From an uncultured Nitrospirota bacterium (lineage in GTDB: Bacteria > Nitrospirota > Nitrospiria > Nitrospirales > UBA8639), in assembly GCA_937139405.1 (NCBI GenBank), contig CAKZPV010000020.1, forward strand, positions 1 to 64,000: a stretch of 64,000 nt of DNA, in the 5' to 3' direction. Positions 25,284-34,156 of this stretch are shown here, piece after piece. A program made the position numbers and the translations under genes. Positions within the stretch are counted from its first letter, which is position 1; each line of letters begins with the position of its first letter. The notes below the pieces were generated by a model, which was not told where the DNA came from, made no database searches, and saw only the letters and a program-made list of their open reading frames with translations.

Positions 25284-27626
25284 TTACATGACTTGTTGAC
25301 GTTTGAAGGGTGAGCAGATGGCCGCAAAGATAAAACAGATGAGGGATCCAAAGAATGCTGTTAAGCCAATTCCATGAAGGACAGGAGTCTGTGAACAGGC
25401 TAATAATCCAAACACGGTGATCGTGGTGAGACTACAGACGATGATAGCTGAAATTGTCTGTTGTCGTTCAGCCGTCGTCTTATGGGGGCGTTGAAAAAAC
25501 AAGGTGTAATCTAACCCGATACCAAATACTAAGAGTAGAGCTGCCAGATGAAACAAGGAGAGACGTTCACCAAGAGCATGTAGAATAGCTAAGTCGAGCA
25601 TAATCGAGCCTGCGATAGGAAGCAAGACAGCAAGCATCTTGGGAATGGATCGTAGTCCGATACCCAGAATAAGGATCAGAATCCCCATTCCGATTGCCAG
25701 ATATGTAGTGACTTCTTGTCTATAGATCGTGACCATATCATTGGATTCAGTTTTCAGGTCCAAGTAATGCACGGCTTTGAGGGATTCGGTCCGAATAGCC
25801 TGCTGGATGGCCTGTCGATTAGTCACGTCACGCAAAAGAATTGTTCCCACCCAGTGATCTTGATGAGAATAGAGCAACCCACGGATTTTCGTACCTATTA
25901 TTGTGTTCTTAACAGATTGAAGGTCTAAGGGCTTCAAATGCTTAGACTCGGCCATACTCCGGAGAAAGGGTTCAAACAGGTCTGGTTTGAATGGTAGATC
26001 ACGTTGAGCGTGACTCAAATGTTTTTTTAGAGTCGCGTGATCGGGTAAGGCTTTCTGTCTCATGCCTTGTGTTTGAATGCTAGGCAGGTAATCTGCGGCC
26101 ATTTCATACCCGGTCATATGTTCTTGATCGACTAACTGATCTAGGGTTCCTTTGAGAGCCTCACTTTGCTCCAGAACACGTTGTGCATCTGGTGCCACGA
26201 TGACCATCATGTCACGGAGAGCGGGTGCACCTAATTCCTGCCGTAACCATATATCACGGTCTCGGAGATTCTGGGGGACAGGGCTAAGATTAGCAATATC
26301 CATCTCCCAAAACGGTTTATCGGACCAAGCTAGATAGGTGAGAGACAACACCATGCTGATAGGAACTATTATCATCATTCTAGAATTTTGATGATGAAAT
26401 GGGAGCCAGGTGGACCATGGAAGGGGCTTTCTTATCTTCGAAGGAACAAGTACTGGAAGAATCCACCGAGTGGCCGTAGCAGCACCTAATAGTCCGGCAA
26501 TGGCGAACAGCCCCAATTGTGACAGGCCCGGGAAGCCCGAGAACAACATGGCTCCATAGCCGATTGCCGTAGTGATGGCACCTAATCGAATTGTCGGCCA
26601 GATTTGCATGATGGCCAACTTTGGCGATCGATCCGATTCCAAATGCGCGCAAGCATGGAGAGGATAATCGATAGCTACGCCAATTAAAGTTGCACCGAAT
26701 GCTAAGGTCATACCATGAATGAACCCAAACCCTAGATAGGCTGTTATCGCGGCAACAAGTAGTCCTGTCACGAGTGGGACCAAGGCCAGGAAAAGTATCG
26801 TGAATGATCGAAACGTAACGAAAAGCAGGGTAAGGACAAATCCTCCGCCGAGCAGAGAGAGCCATTGGGCGTCGTCTTTAATCCCTGCTCTCGATTGAAC
26901 GGCGAAGACTGATGGACCGGAGAGGATCAACTCAAGCGATGCGAGTGATGATTGAGGTGAGAATGAGGTGAGAATGTTTTCGAAATTGGTCGTTAAAAAG
27001 TCTTGGATGGCTTCTTGCCCATCCAGGTCGTAGCCTGATACGGCAGTTTCTGCCACAAGTAAGGCGACCTGTTCATCTGAGGAAAACCAAACCCCATGGG
27101 TCGTCTTGAGTGTGTTTTTGGATTTTAGTTGCTGGAGGATGTTCTGAAATGAACCAGTCGGATCTTCAGGAATTTGTTTTTTAAAAAATGAAGGAAGAGG
27201 ATTGACCATGTCTTGGAGTCGATTCTTCAAAATTTGACGTAATCGATGTGTGGTGAATTGATCTGGTGAAACGGTTGGGCTGAAAAGATATCGGTATCGA
27301 TACAAGAGGTCCTGATCTAAGTTGAGAGCTGTCTGTTCTCCGTTATAGACATGAAGAAACTGACTCTGGGCACGCATGGCTTCTGCTAATTTCTTGCTCG
27401 TTTTAGCTAAGAATGAGGGTTCAGCGCCTTGTAGCCCGAGTAAAAGAATTCGAGATGTTGGCCCAGACTGCAGTTGGTCAACGAATAATTGTTGCGAGAA
27501 TGATCCGGAAGACGGCAGCAAGAGCGGAAGCTCTGTTTGAATCGGAATGGAAGTTATGGCAAAGGCTGAAGCAAGGCCGATACTTACGAACCAGAGTAGC
27601 CAGGGCATAGCACGAATGTTGATCAC
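25284..27626 (-). CDS. MMPL/RND-family exporter of the pigment operon
   Basis: 780 residues with about twelve membrane helices in two six-helix halves, each led by a large periplasmic loop. The first helix (WLLWFVSIGLASAFAITS) leads into loop one, and LLGGGFVLTLLFVTFRSFTILFLAL begins the central bundle split in two runs; FGATLIGVAIDYPLHA and LVFGIGLDYTLFF are the paired sterol-sensing-like helix motifs with the proton-relay Asp. It is the predicted inner-membrane exporter of aryl-polyene lipids. The start is GTG at 27626, overlapping the LolA-like stop (GTGA). Confidence 0.92.
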   Translation of the reverse strand: MINIRAMPWLLWFVSIGLASAFAITSIPIQTELPLLLPSSGSFSQQLFVDQLQSGPTSRILLLGLQGAEPSFLAKTSKKLAEAMRAQSQFLHVYNGEQTALNLDQDLLYRYRYLFSPTVSPDQFTTHRLRQILKNRLQDMVNPLPSFFKKQIPEDPTGSFQNILQQLKSKNTLKTTHGVWFSSDEQVALLVAETAVSGYDLDGQEAIQDFLTTNFENILTSFSPQSSLASLELILSGPSVFAVQSRAGIKDDAQWLSLLGGGFVLTLLFVTFRSFTILFLALVPLVTGLLVAAITAYLGFGFIHGMTLAFGATLIGVAIDYPLHACAHLESDRSPKLAIMQIWPTIRLGAITTAIGYGAMLFSGFPGLSQLGLFAIAGLLGAATATRWILPVLVPSKIRKPLPWSTWLPFHHQNSRMMIIVPISMVLSLTYLAWSDKPFWEMDIANLSPVPQNLRDRDIWLRQELGAPALRDMMVIVAPDAQRVLEQSEALKGTLDQLVDQEHMTGYEMAADYLPSIQTQGMRQKALPDHATLKKHLSHAQRDLPFKPDLFEPFLRSMAESKHLKPLDLQSVKNTIIGTKIRGLLYSHQDHWVGTILLRDVTNRQAIQQAIRTESLKAVHYLDLKTESNDMVTIYRQEVTTYLAIGMGILILILGIGLRSIPKMLAVLLPIAGSIMLDLAILHALGERLSLFHLAALLLVFGIGLDYTLFFQRPHKTTAERQQTISAIIVCSLTTITVFGLLACSQTPVLHGIGLTAFFGSLICFIFAAICSPFKRQQVM

Positions 27627-28276
27627 GGTACCTGTGAGTCTAATTGGAGTTCCGATCGGTCGCCGTTGGTTTCATGGATAGAAATGGTGCGCAGGTGGAC
27701 ATCATCTCCAGTCAAGCGAATACAGCTTACGCCATCTTCCTCATGATGTATTTTGGGAGAAAGGTTGAGCTCCCATCTGTCAGATGTGCCTGTCATTGAA
27801 ACATGAAAGAATCGGCGTAATGTTTGTTCGTCCCCGTTAAAGAGTGATCGTAATCCCTCAATGAATGCTGAGAGAGCGGGATAGTCTTGAAGGGAAAATG
27901 TTCGAGAAATCTCTCGAGAAGGATTATCGTAAAGCAGATTATCGCCCTCGGCGATAAAGGATTCTTTTATAGGGAGCAGTACATGCTTTTCCAAACGAGA
28001 GGGAGGATGAAAGACCAGCCGTCCTTCTTTGTGCGAAGGTGTCGTGAGCATGCCTGAATAATACGTTTCATGAAACGTTCGTTCATGAATCGTTGATTGT
28101 CCAAGATTTTCAATAACGCTACTCAAGCCCAAGGATTCTTTTTGAAACGGAATGCTCTGAGCCACGTTTGGGTCAGGCTCACATGCATGGGAATATGAAA
28201 ATATCCCTAACATGAAAAGGCCAACCCATGTCAGACGACAGAAGATGGGTCTATTTATCCGATTCCCAAAAGTCAT
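27623..28276 (-). CDS. LolA-like periplasmic carrier of the pigment operon
   Basis: 217 residues from the ATG at 28276; an earlier in-frame ATG (28333) would put a long overlap on the acyltransferase gene and hide the signal peptide. RLTWVGLFMLGIFSYSHA is a signal sequence. FHETYYSGMLTTPSHKEGRLVF and RLEKHVLLPIKESFIAEGDNLL follow the beta-strand pattern of outer-membrane lipoprotein carriers (LolA fold). It should ferry the aryl-polyene lipid across the periplasm after the MMPL exporter, whose gene overlaps its end by four bases. Confidence 0.87.
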   Translation of the reverse strand: MTFGNRINRPIFCRLTWVGLFMLGIFSYSHACEPDPNVAQSIPFQKESLGLSSVIENLGQSTIHERTFHETYYSGMLTTPSHKEGRLVFHPPSRLEKHVLLPIKESFIAEGDNLLYDNPSREISRTFSLQDYPALSAFIEGLRSLFNGDEQTLRRFFHVSMTGTSDRWELNLSPKIHHEEDGVSCIRLTGDDVHLRTISIHETNGDRSELQLDSQVP

Positions 28277-29147
28277 AAAAGTTAAACCAATTGGATGGAG
28301 CCAATTTGCAGTAGGCTTCCAGTCGATGCACATAGCGCTCTGTCCATTCTTGCAGACCTTGCGCGCGGTTTTCTCTTGGGATGTTTACGGTTTCTGCGAA
28401 CAATTCAAAATGAATGTCATATCGCCCACCCCCGCGATACAGACAAAAAAATAACACGACCGGCACCTTGAGGATACTGGCGAGTAACATCGGGCCTGAC
28501 GGAAACTGGGCCGTGTGCCCAAAAAATTGGCAAGGTACAGCCTTTTCATGTTTAAGCGGACGATCACCAAGCATGCCCACCAATCCTCCCTCATCCAGGC
28601 ACTCCTTTGCACGTAACATCGTCTCGGGTTCTCCGACTGGAATAATACTATCTAACATAGTAGGGTCAAGGTTCCCCAGCACTTCGTTGAGAATCGGTGC
28701 ATTCTCTTGATGCATGAGTAACTTGATGGGGATAGCTCTGCTTATTAATCCAGTAGCTCGAAGGATTTCGAAGCTTCCTAAGTGGGAACCGAGCAAAAGA
28801 CATCCTTGCTGTCGGTCGACACGGTCAAGTAGTGGTTTCGCATCACGAATAGTCAGGTCGAATTCATGATATCGACCAGCTAAAAGAAAGGCCCGGTCTA
28901 ACAAGGTTGAGGCAAAGGCATGATACTGGCAAAAGAGATCGGTGAGTGTCACCGGGCGTTGCAACACGCGGCCTAAGAACGTCTTGATGCCTCGGCTTGC
29001 CGTCCAGGAAAACAATACGTAATAGATACAGATCGGATAGAGCAGCGCTCTCGCGGCCTTCCGTCCCAAGCGAAGTGCCACCCACAGCATGCATTCGTAA
29101 GCCCAGCGATGACCTCGTTCACGTTGCGCCAGCCAACGTTTACTCAT
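28251..29147 (-). CDS. lysophospholipid-type acyltransferase (HtrB/LpxL-like)
   Basis: 298 residues. An N-terminal hydrophobic, amphipathic anchor (about 33-52) precedes the acyltransferase motif H-x4-E in GSHLGSFEILRA. MLGDRPLKHEKAVPCQFFG and FPSGPMLLASILKVPVVL match late lipid A acyltransferases. In aryl-polyene operons such an enzyme joins the polyene or a fatty chain to the glycolipid carrier. Start ATG overlaps the stop of the hot-dog dehydratase gene (ATGA), and its own 3' end overlaps the LolA-like gene by 26 bases. Confidence 0.92.
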   Translation of the reverse strand: MSKRWLAQRERGHRWAYECMLWVALRLGRKAARALLYPICIYYVLFSWTASRGIKTFLGRVLQRPVTLTDLFCQYHAFASTLLDRAFLLAGRYHEFDLTIRDAKPLLDRVDRQQGCLLLGSHLGSFEILRATGLISRAIPIKLLMHQENAPILNEVLGNLDPTMLDSIIPVGEPETMLRAKECLDEGGLVGMLGDRPLKHEKAVPCQFFGHTAQFPSGPMLLASILKVPVVLFFCLYRGGGRYDIHFELFAETVNIPRENRAQGLQEWTERYVHRLEAYCKLAPSNWFNFYDFWESDK

Positions 29148-29470
29148 GACGGTGAGGAAGGAGTTTGGCTGTCCATTTGAAAAATGAATTCACCCGAGGC
29201 AATGAGTCTTGAACCGACTTGACAGGAAAAAGTGACGACATGATTCGAAAGAATATCGAAATTGAGCTGGAGTGATTCGTTTGGACGAAGCGGAGAGTGA
29301 AATTTGACCGAAGGCACTTTGGCTAACATGGGTGATCCGTTGAGTGATTCACCAATGAGCTCGAGCACTTCTCCTAGAATAACGACGCCTGGCACAATAG
29401 GGTTCCCGGGGAAGTGTCCGGTGAGTGAAGGATGCGAAGAGTCAATATGTAAATTTTTTTCAACCATCAT
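29144..29470 (-). CDS. FabA/FabZ-like 3-hydroxyacyl-ACP dehydratase (ApeI-like)
   Basis: 108 residues, single hot-dog domain. SHPSLTGHFPGNPIVPGVVIL is very close to the signature of ApeI dehydratases, with the active His in GHFPG. It is the second dehydratase of the operon; in characterised aryl-polyene systems ApeI and ApeP together do the dehydrations. Two consecutive ATG codons (29470, 29467) open the gene, which overlaps the ligase gene by about ten bases. Confidence 0.92.
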   Translation of the reverse strand: MMVEKNLHIDSSHPSLTGHFPGNPIVPGVVILGEVLELIGESLNGSPMLAKVPSVKFHSPLRPNESLQLNFDILSNHVVTFSCQVGSRLIASGEFIFQMDSQTPSSPS

Positions 29471-30902
29471 CGACTAATCTTCGGTCACGTGTCGTAGCTA
29501 AATCATGTTGTGTTCGTAATAATGTTTCTATGTCTTCTTGCATCAATTTCCCTGTGGGATTACGAGGAAGTGCTTTGACCAGATACAGCGGGCGTGGTAA
29601 GAACACGCGTGAAATTTTATGACGAAGTGCGGCAAAGATGGCTTCAGAGGTTTTTTCGGGTGCGACGACGAAAGCTATTAAACGTGTGACCGACTCTTCT
29701 TTTTCTTCTGGCATATAAAACGTACCGTCCACAACTCCTTCAATTGAAAGAAGTTGAACATTCAATTCGTCCAAAGACCCGCGATGTCCTCCAATATTGA
29801 TCAAATGGCTAGGACGTCCTTCCAGGCTGAATTGCTGTGGATTGGCAGACTGAATTGTATCAGGAATGGGTACAGGGTTGGAAAAATATGGTGTACTGAC
29901 TGCATAGCCTTCAGTGTGAGAAACCAAAGTTAGTTCAGGTAGCAATGTCCAACTGTCTTCTTGAACTGGACGACGTGTTGCGATGGTGCCTGCCTCGGCG
30001 AAACCATAAATTTCTATCATAGTCGTACGAAACAAGGTTTCCACCTGTTTCGCTAACTGTTGGGGGAGGGGGGCAGTAGCGGAAAGAGTACATGCCACTT
30101 CTGGAAACTTTGATTCAGTCATGACGCAGGATCGGAGATGTATGGGTGTGGAGACTAAAATTCGGGGTGAACATTGTGCATGTAAAACGGATACGATGTC
30201 TTCTGGAAAAAAGGGACGTTCTGAATATACGCACCATCCCTTTTGAAGGGGCAACATGATAGAGGTTTCCAACCCGTACATATGCTGATGTGGAACGGTT
30301 GCAACAACTGTTACTGGACTTTTTGCGGAAATTGGCAGTCGTTCCGCAGTTTTTTTTGCGATCTGGACCATCGATCCCCATGATTTTTGACTTGGGCGTG
30401 GAGTGCCAGTCGTACCAGATGTAAAGGCAATGGCGGCAATGTGTGTATTGGAAAATTGAGGATTTGCCATAGGTGCTTGGTCTGAATTTATATCTAAATC
30501 GAGTGTGAGACCTTCCACTCCTTCGATTCGCTCATGGCCATCGGTTAGGTAGTAACAATCGGAGTATTGGCTTAGGAGTTGTTGAAGAATATCTGGTGAT
30601 CGGTTTGGTGGTAGCAGAGTTGTTTGGTTTCGACACAGAGCTGCAGCAAATCCAACCAAAAAAGAATAGCGGTCTTGGCACAAATTAATCACGTATGGTT
30701 TGTGCGGCAATTGATCGCGAATAGTCCTGACATGAGTTAACAACTTCTGTGTTGATATAGTTTTACCTTGATGCCAGGCGACAATGCTGTCAGGCTTGTA
30801 AGGACCGAGAAATGGGGAATGTGTCATAACGTTTGGTTTGAGGCAGGATTCATGCAGGTAATGAGATCCATGGTTTGGTGGTGGCGATTCCCAAAAATCC
30901 AT
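29460..30902 (-). CDS. AMP-dependent aryl/acyl-ACP ligase (ApeH-like)
   Basis: 480 residues from the ATG at 30902. A TTG at 30938 and an ATG at 30827 are alternatives; the conserved domain begins only near the latter, so the true start is uncertain. The P-loop FTSGTTGTPRPSQKSW, a YGFAEAGTIATR adenylation motif, GRPSHLINIGG and the C-terminal LPRNPTGKL with its catalytic Lys define an adenylate-forming enzyme. It should activate the hydroxybenzoate made by the chorismatase and load it on the ACP. It is the second gene of the operon, 69 bases after the ACP. Confidence 0.92.
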   Translation of the reverse strand: MDFWESPPPNHGSHYLHESCLKPNVMTHSPFLGPYKPDSIVAWHQGKTISTQKLLTHVRTIRDQLPHKPYVINLCQDRYSFLVGFAAALCRNQTTLLPPNRSPDILQQLLSQYSDCYYLTDGHERIEGVEGLTLDLDINSDQAPMANPQFSNTHIAAIAFTSGTTGTPRPSQKSWGSMVQIAKKTAERLPISAKSPVTVVATVPHQHMYGLETSIMLPLQKGWCVYSERPFFPEDIVSVLHAQCSPRILVSTPIHLRSCVMTESKFPEVACTLSATAPLPQQLAKQVETLFRTTMIEIYGFAEAGTIATRRPVQEDSWTLLPELTLVSHTEGYAVSTPYFSNPVPIPDTIQSANPQQFSLEGRPSHLINIGGHRGSLDELNVQLLSIEGVVDGTFYMPEEKEESVTRLIAFVVAPEKTSEAIFAALRHKISRVFLPRPLYLVKALPRNPTGKLMQEDIETLLRTQHDLATTRDRRLVDDG

Positions 30903-30971
30903 TTCACCACGAGATGCCGGACGTGGGAGGTGTTTCAATGATGATTGAGGAAGGTATTCACGATGCTTTTG

Positions 30972-31253
30972 TTATTTCGTGCGGTTCTTCTGTATAGCCT
31001 CACAGAGGGACCGAAGAGAAGAAAAAATGGTCGTGTTATCCGGGTCATCGGACCGTAATTTGTATCCGTAGTTTTGATGAATCACCAGGGCAATCTCAAG
31101 AGCATCAATGGAGTCCAACCCTAAACCTTCTCCAAATAACGGGTCTAACGGTGGGATTTTTGCCGGTTCCACCTTCAAGTTTAATGTGGTCACGAGGAGT
31201 TGGGCAATTTCAGTTTCAAAAGGTGCCTGGTTAGACAACGACCATTCCTCCAT
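30972..31253 (-). CDS. acyl carrier protein of the aryl-polyene operon
   Basis: 93 residues from the ATG at 31253. GLGLDSIDALEIALVI carries the phosphopantetheine Ser in DSID. The longer frame from 31394 is rejected because a good promoter lies within it (31290-31318) and its extra 47 residues are basic and unlike any ACP. It is acidic and helical as expected. It is the only ACP of the locus, whereas well-known clusters usually have two. First gene of the minus operon. Confidence 0.93.
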   Translation of the reverse strand: MEEWSLSNQAPFETEIAQLLVTTLNLKVEPAKIPPLDPLFGEGLGLDSIDALEIALVIHQNYGYKLRSDDPDNTTIFSSLRSLCEAIQKNRTK

Positions 31254-31289
31254 TGATAAGATTTTGTTAATAACTTTGGACGAATACCG

Positions 31290-31318
31290 ATTGTCCTGTT
31301 TGAATTCAGAGATGTCAA
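31290..31318 (-). promoter_or_regulatory. promoter of the aryl-polyene operon
   Basis: On the minus strand a perfect -35 TTGACA (31318-31313) and a -10 GACAAT (31295-31290; four of six) are exactly 17 bases apart, about 37 bases upstream of the ACP start codon. Confidence 0.6.
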
Positions 31319-31450
31319 TATAACTTCGTTTAATGAAGAAAAATCGTGAAAATCTTTCTTTTGAAACAATCAATTTTTGTAGGTAGAATACCAAAGTCCA
31401 GTATTTGAGAATTTAAGCAAAAGGCATTTTGGACATCTGCTGAAGACTCC

Positions 31451-31479
31451 TTGACACATTTAGGGTGGCTCCGTAGGGT
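31451..31479 (+). promoter_or_regulatory. weak candidate promoter of the B12-radical SAM gene
   Basis: A perfect TTGACA (31451-31456) is followed after 17 bases by a poor -10, TAGGGT. It is the only plus-strand candidate I see in this divergent region. Confidence 0.25.
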
Positions 31480-31590
31480 AATTTCCGGTCGTCGTGACAT
31501 TTTCATCTGTTGTGTATGGTCGCTCCCTCTAAATTTCTTTCCTTTTTCAAGCATTCCTCCAGCCTCTATGGCGAATGATGACCTAGCTCC

Positions 31591-33333
31591 TTGAACCCTT
31601 TGTTGAAATCAAAACAATCATTTCATGTCGTGTTGATCAAACCCTCTCATTACGATGATGAGGGGTATGTCATTCAATGGGGACGGTCCGCCATTCCATC
31701 TAATAGCTTGGCGGCTCTGAATGCCTTAGCCATGGATTCTGTCGCGCGAAAGGTCTTGGGTAAGGATGTTCATATTCATGTGGATGTCTATGATGAAACC
31801 AATGCTGTCATTCCCACGAAACGAATTATCCGACGTATTCGAAATGGACTTGGGGGCATGATCGGTTTTGTCGGCGTTCAAACCAATCAGTTTCCTCGTT
31901 CTCTCGATTTAGGGAAGCTGTTCTTGGAGGCAGGGATTCCAGTGGTCATCGGAGGTTTTCATGTGAGTGGCTGTTACGCCATGTTGAAAGAACTGCCGCA
32001 GGATATTCAACAGGCTCTGGCTGATGGGTATACGCTCATTGCGGGCGAAGCCGAAGGGCACTTAGATACTATTCTTAAAGATGCCTACGAAAAACGTTTG
32101 AAGTCTTCCTATAATTTTTTGTCCAATACACCAACCTTAGAGGGTGTTCCTTCCCCATTTCTTCCTGCCAGTCTGGTGAAAAGGACGTTTCGGCGTCTCT
32201 CAAGTTTTGATGCCGGACGAGGGTGCCCGTTTCAATGTAGTTTTTGCACGATTATTAATGTGCAAGGGCGAACATCCCGATGGCGGTCGGCTGATGATAT
32301 TGAAGCTTTGATTCGAGTGAATCTCCAACAAGGCGTCTGGCGATTTTTTATTACGGATGACGATTTTGCGCGGAATCAGGGCTGGGAACCCATTTTGGAC
32401 AGAATGATTCATCTACGAGAAGAAGAAGGCTTTCAGCTGTCTCTTACCATTCAAGTCGATACGCTCTGTCATAAAATCCCTCGATTCATTGAGAAAGCCG
32501 TGAGGGCGGGATGTCATAATATTTTTATAGGTTTGGAAAGTTTAAATCCTGCATCATTGGTTGGCGCGAAAAAACGTCAAAATAAAATTGGAGAATATCG
32601 AAAGATGTTACAGACCTGGAAAACCCACGGCTGTACCACGGTAGGTGGCTATATTCTTGGGTTTCAGGCTGATACTCCGTCGAGTATTGCCCATGATATT
32701 GAGATCATTAAAAAAGAACTCCCAGTTGATATCGTGGAATTTTTTATTCTCACCCCGTTACCTGGATCTGAAGACCATCAACAACTCTATGAGCGTGGTG
32801 TGTGGATGGAACCGGACATGAATGTCTATGATTTGGAACATGTCACCATGGTGCATCCGCAGATGACCAAGGTGGAACTGACCGAGACCTATCGTAAGGC
32901 TTGGCGGAGCTATTACACCTGGGACCACATGGAAGTTCTCATGCGACGTGCCGCAGCAACTGGAGAACCGGTTATCAAACTCATGTTTTTATTATTTTGT
33001 TTTTATGGATGTATTATGTTTGAAGGTGTTCATCCATTGGAAGGCGGCGTGGTTCGATGGCGTGGCCGACGATCTCGTCGTCCGAGTTTGCCAGTGGAAT
33101 CTGCCTGGACTTTTTATCCCAAACAAATTCGGATTGCGGTGACAATGACATGGCAATGGTGTGCGTTAGGGTGGAAACTGAATCAGCTACGAAAAAAGAT
33201 TGAAAACGACCCTGCTAAACTTCAATATTCAGATGTTTCCCTCATGTCCTTCCCAGATGAGTCTGAAGATCATCTTGACTTGCATCAGACATATGGCTCT
33301 CTGCTTGGTATAAAAAGTCTTGCAAAACAATAG
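31591..33333 (+). CDS. B12-binding-domain radical SAM enzyme
   Basis: About 580 residues. The N-terminal part (VVLIKPSHYDDEGYVIQWG to VVIGGFHVSG) has the Rossmann pattern of cobalamin-binding domains. The cluster motif GRGCPFQCSFC (C-x3-C-x2-C) begins the radical SAM barrel, followed by RFFITDDDFARN and GLESLNPASL. The C-terminal 150 residues include a hydrophobic MFLLFCFYGCIMF stretch and are basic. This architecture is common in methyl- or ring-modifying enzymes of lipid and pigment pathways; substrate unknown. No ATG is in frame near the N-terminus, so TTG at 31591 (or 31600/31603) is used. It diverges from the polyene operon. Confidence 0.9.
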   Translation: MNPLLKSKQSFHVVLIKPSHYDDEGYVIQWGRSAIPSNSLAALNALAMDSVARKVLGKDVHIHVDVYDETNAVIPTKRIIRRIRNGLGGMIGFVGVQTNQFPRSLDLGKLFLEAGIPVVIGGFHVSGCYAMLKELPQDIQQALADGYTLIAGEAEGHLDTILKDAYEKRLKSSYNFLSNTPTLEGVPSPFLPASLVKRTFRRLSSFDAGRGCPFQCSFCTIINVQGRTSRWRSADDIEALIRVNLQQGVWRFFITDDDFARNQGWEPILDRMIHLREEEGFQLSLTIQVDTLCHKIPRFIEKAVRAGCHNIFIGLESLNPASLVGAKKRQNKIGEYRKMLQTWKTHGCTTVGGYILGFQADTPSSIAHDIEIIKKELPVDIVEFFILTPLPGSEDHQQLYERGVWMEPDMNVYDLEHVTMVHPQMTKVELTETYRKAWRSYYTWDHMEVLMRRAAATGEPVIKLMFLLFCFYGCIMFEGVHPLEGGVVRWRGRRSRRPSLPVESAWTFYPKQIRIAVTMTWQWCALGWKLNQLRKKIENDPAKLQYSDVSLMSFPDESEDHLDLHQTYGSLLGIKSLAKQ

Positions 33334-33430
33334 GACTTCAATCTTTGTCTCAGATTGACTACTGGGAATAAGGGAAATCTTTGATAAAATATCTTGAAGG
33401 TGTCGAGAGAACTAGAACGTTGGAGGGAGA

Positions 33431-34060
33431 ATGAAACGATCACATGTAAAATTTTTGCTGAGCATCGCGATGAGCCTGATAGTCATTTGTGCGTTTTCAG
33501 AAAATGTACGGGCAAAAGGGGTTGATTCTGGAGAATCAAATTCAGTCGTCATTTCCGCTGGCGGAGGGATCTTTTATCCGTTTCAAGGAAAATCAGGATT
33601 TAACGGTGTCATACAGGCGGCAGGAAAAATCTCTTCCCAGGAACGACTGGGTGTGGAGCTGGAATTTCGGAAGTATGAAACGGAACTCTTTAATGCCAAG
33701 AATATCGATACAAAATCGTATATTGTCCGAGGGATCGGACAGTATTTTTTTCGTCCCCATGGTATCTCTCCTTATATTGGCCTTGGTATCAACTTTGCTG
33801 TCAATACTTTTGACGAAGATGAAATTGAAAGAAAGAGATCTTCAGTCAATGTAAAACATGGTTGGGGTTTTGGATATGGAATCATGGGTTTATTGGGAGT
33901 TGAGGTGCCAGTTGGTGGGGGGCTGGCTTTTTTTGGAGAAGGTCGAGTGAGCGGTGACTTTCAGCTCACGCGTTACAAGAAACGATCAGGAAAGAATAAA
34001 CTCAGAGTTGAAAATTTGAGTGGGTTGACTGGAATGGGTGGCATTCGGATGCGATTTTGA
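33431..34060 (+). CDS. outer-membrane beta-barrel protein
   Basis: 209 residues. Signal peptide (KFLLSIAMSLIVICAFSENVRA), then alternating beta strands (VVISAGGGIFYPFQG, LGVELEFRKYETEL, SYIVRGIGQYFFR, GISPYIGLGINFAVN) ending in the aromatic-last GGIRMRF typical for barrel assembly. Likely an 8-stranded OmpA/OmpW-like barrel; function unknown. TGGAGGGAGA upstream fixes the ATG. Confidence 0.87.
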   Translation: MKRSHVKFLLSIAMSLIVICAFSENVRAKGVDSGESNSVVISAGGGIFYPFQGKSGFNGVIQAAGKISSQERLGVELEFRKYETELFNAKNIDTKSYIVRGIGQYFFRPHGISPYIGLGINFAVNTFDEDEIERKRSSVNVKHGWGFGYGIMGLLGVEVPVGGGLAFFGEGRVSGDFQLTRYKKRSGKNKLRVENLSGLTGMGGIRMRF

Positions 34061-34156
34061 TCTGAATTGAAAATGAGGCAATAACACTTGGATAGATTGA
34101 TCAAGAAGAGAACAATGAGACAAAGGTCGATCCCACCCAGAGAATCCATCCATGGG

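Larger units (their letters stand above)
31254..31590. other. divergent intergenic region, pigment operon / radical SAM
   Basis: Holds the two promoters described separately. No gene or repeat apart from them; a 74-codon minus frame here has no start signal. Confidence 0.5.

Noticed and set aside
31254-31394. 47-residue N-terminal extension of the ACP
   Set aside because: Basic sequence unlike ACPs, and the operon's best promoter lies within it.
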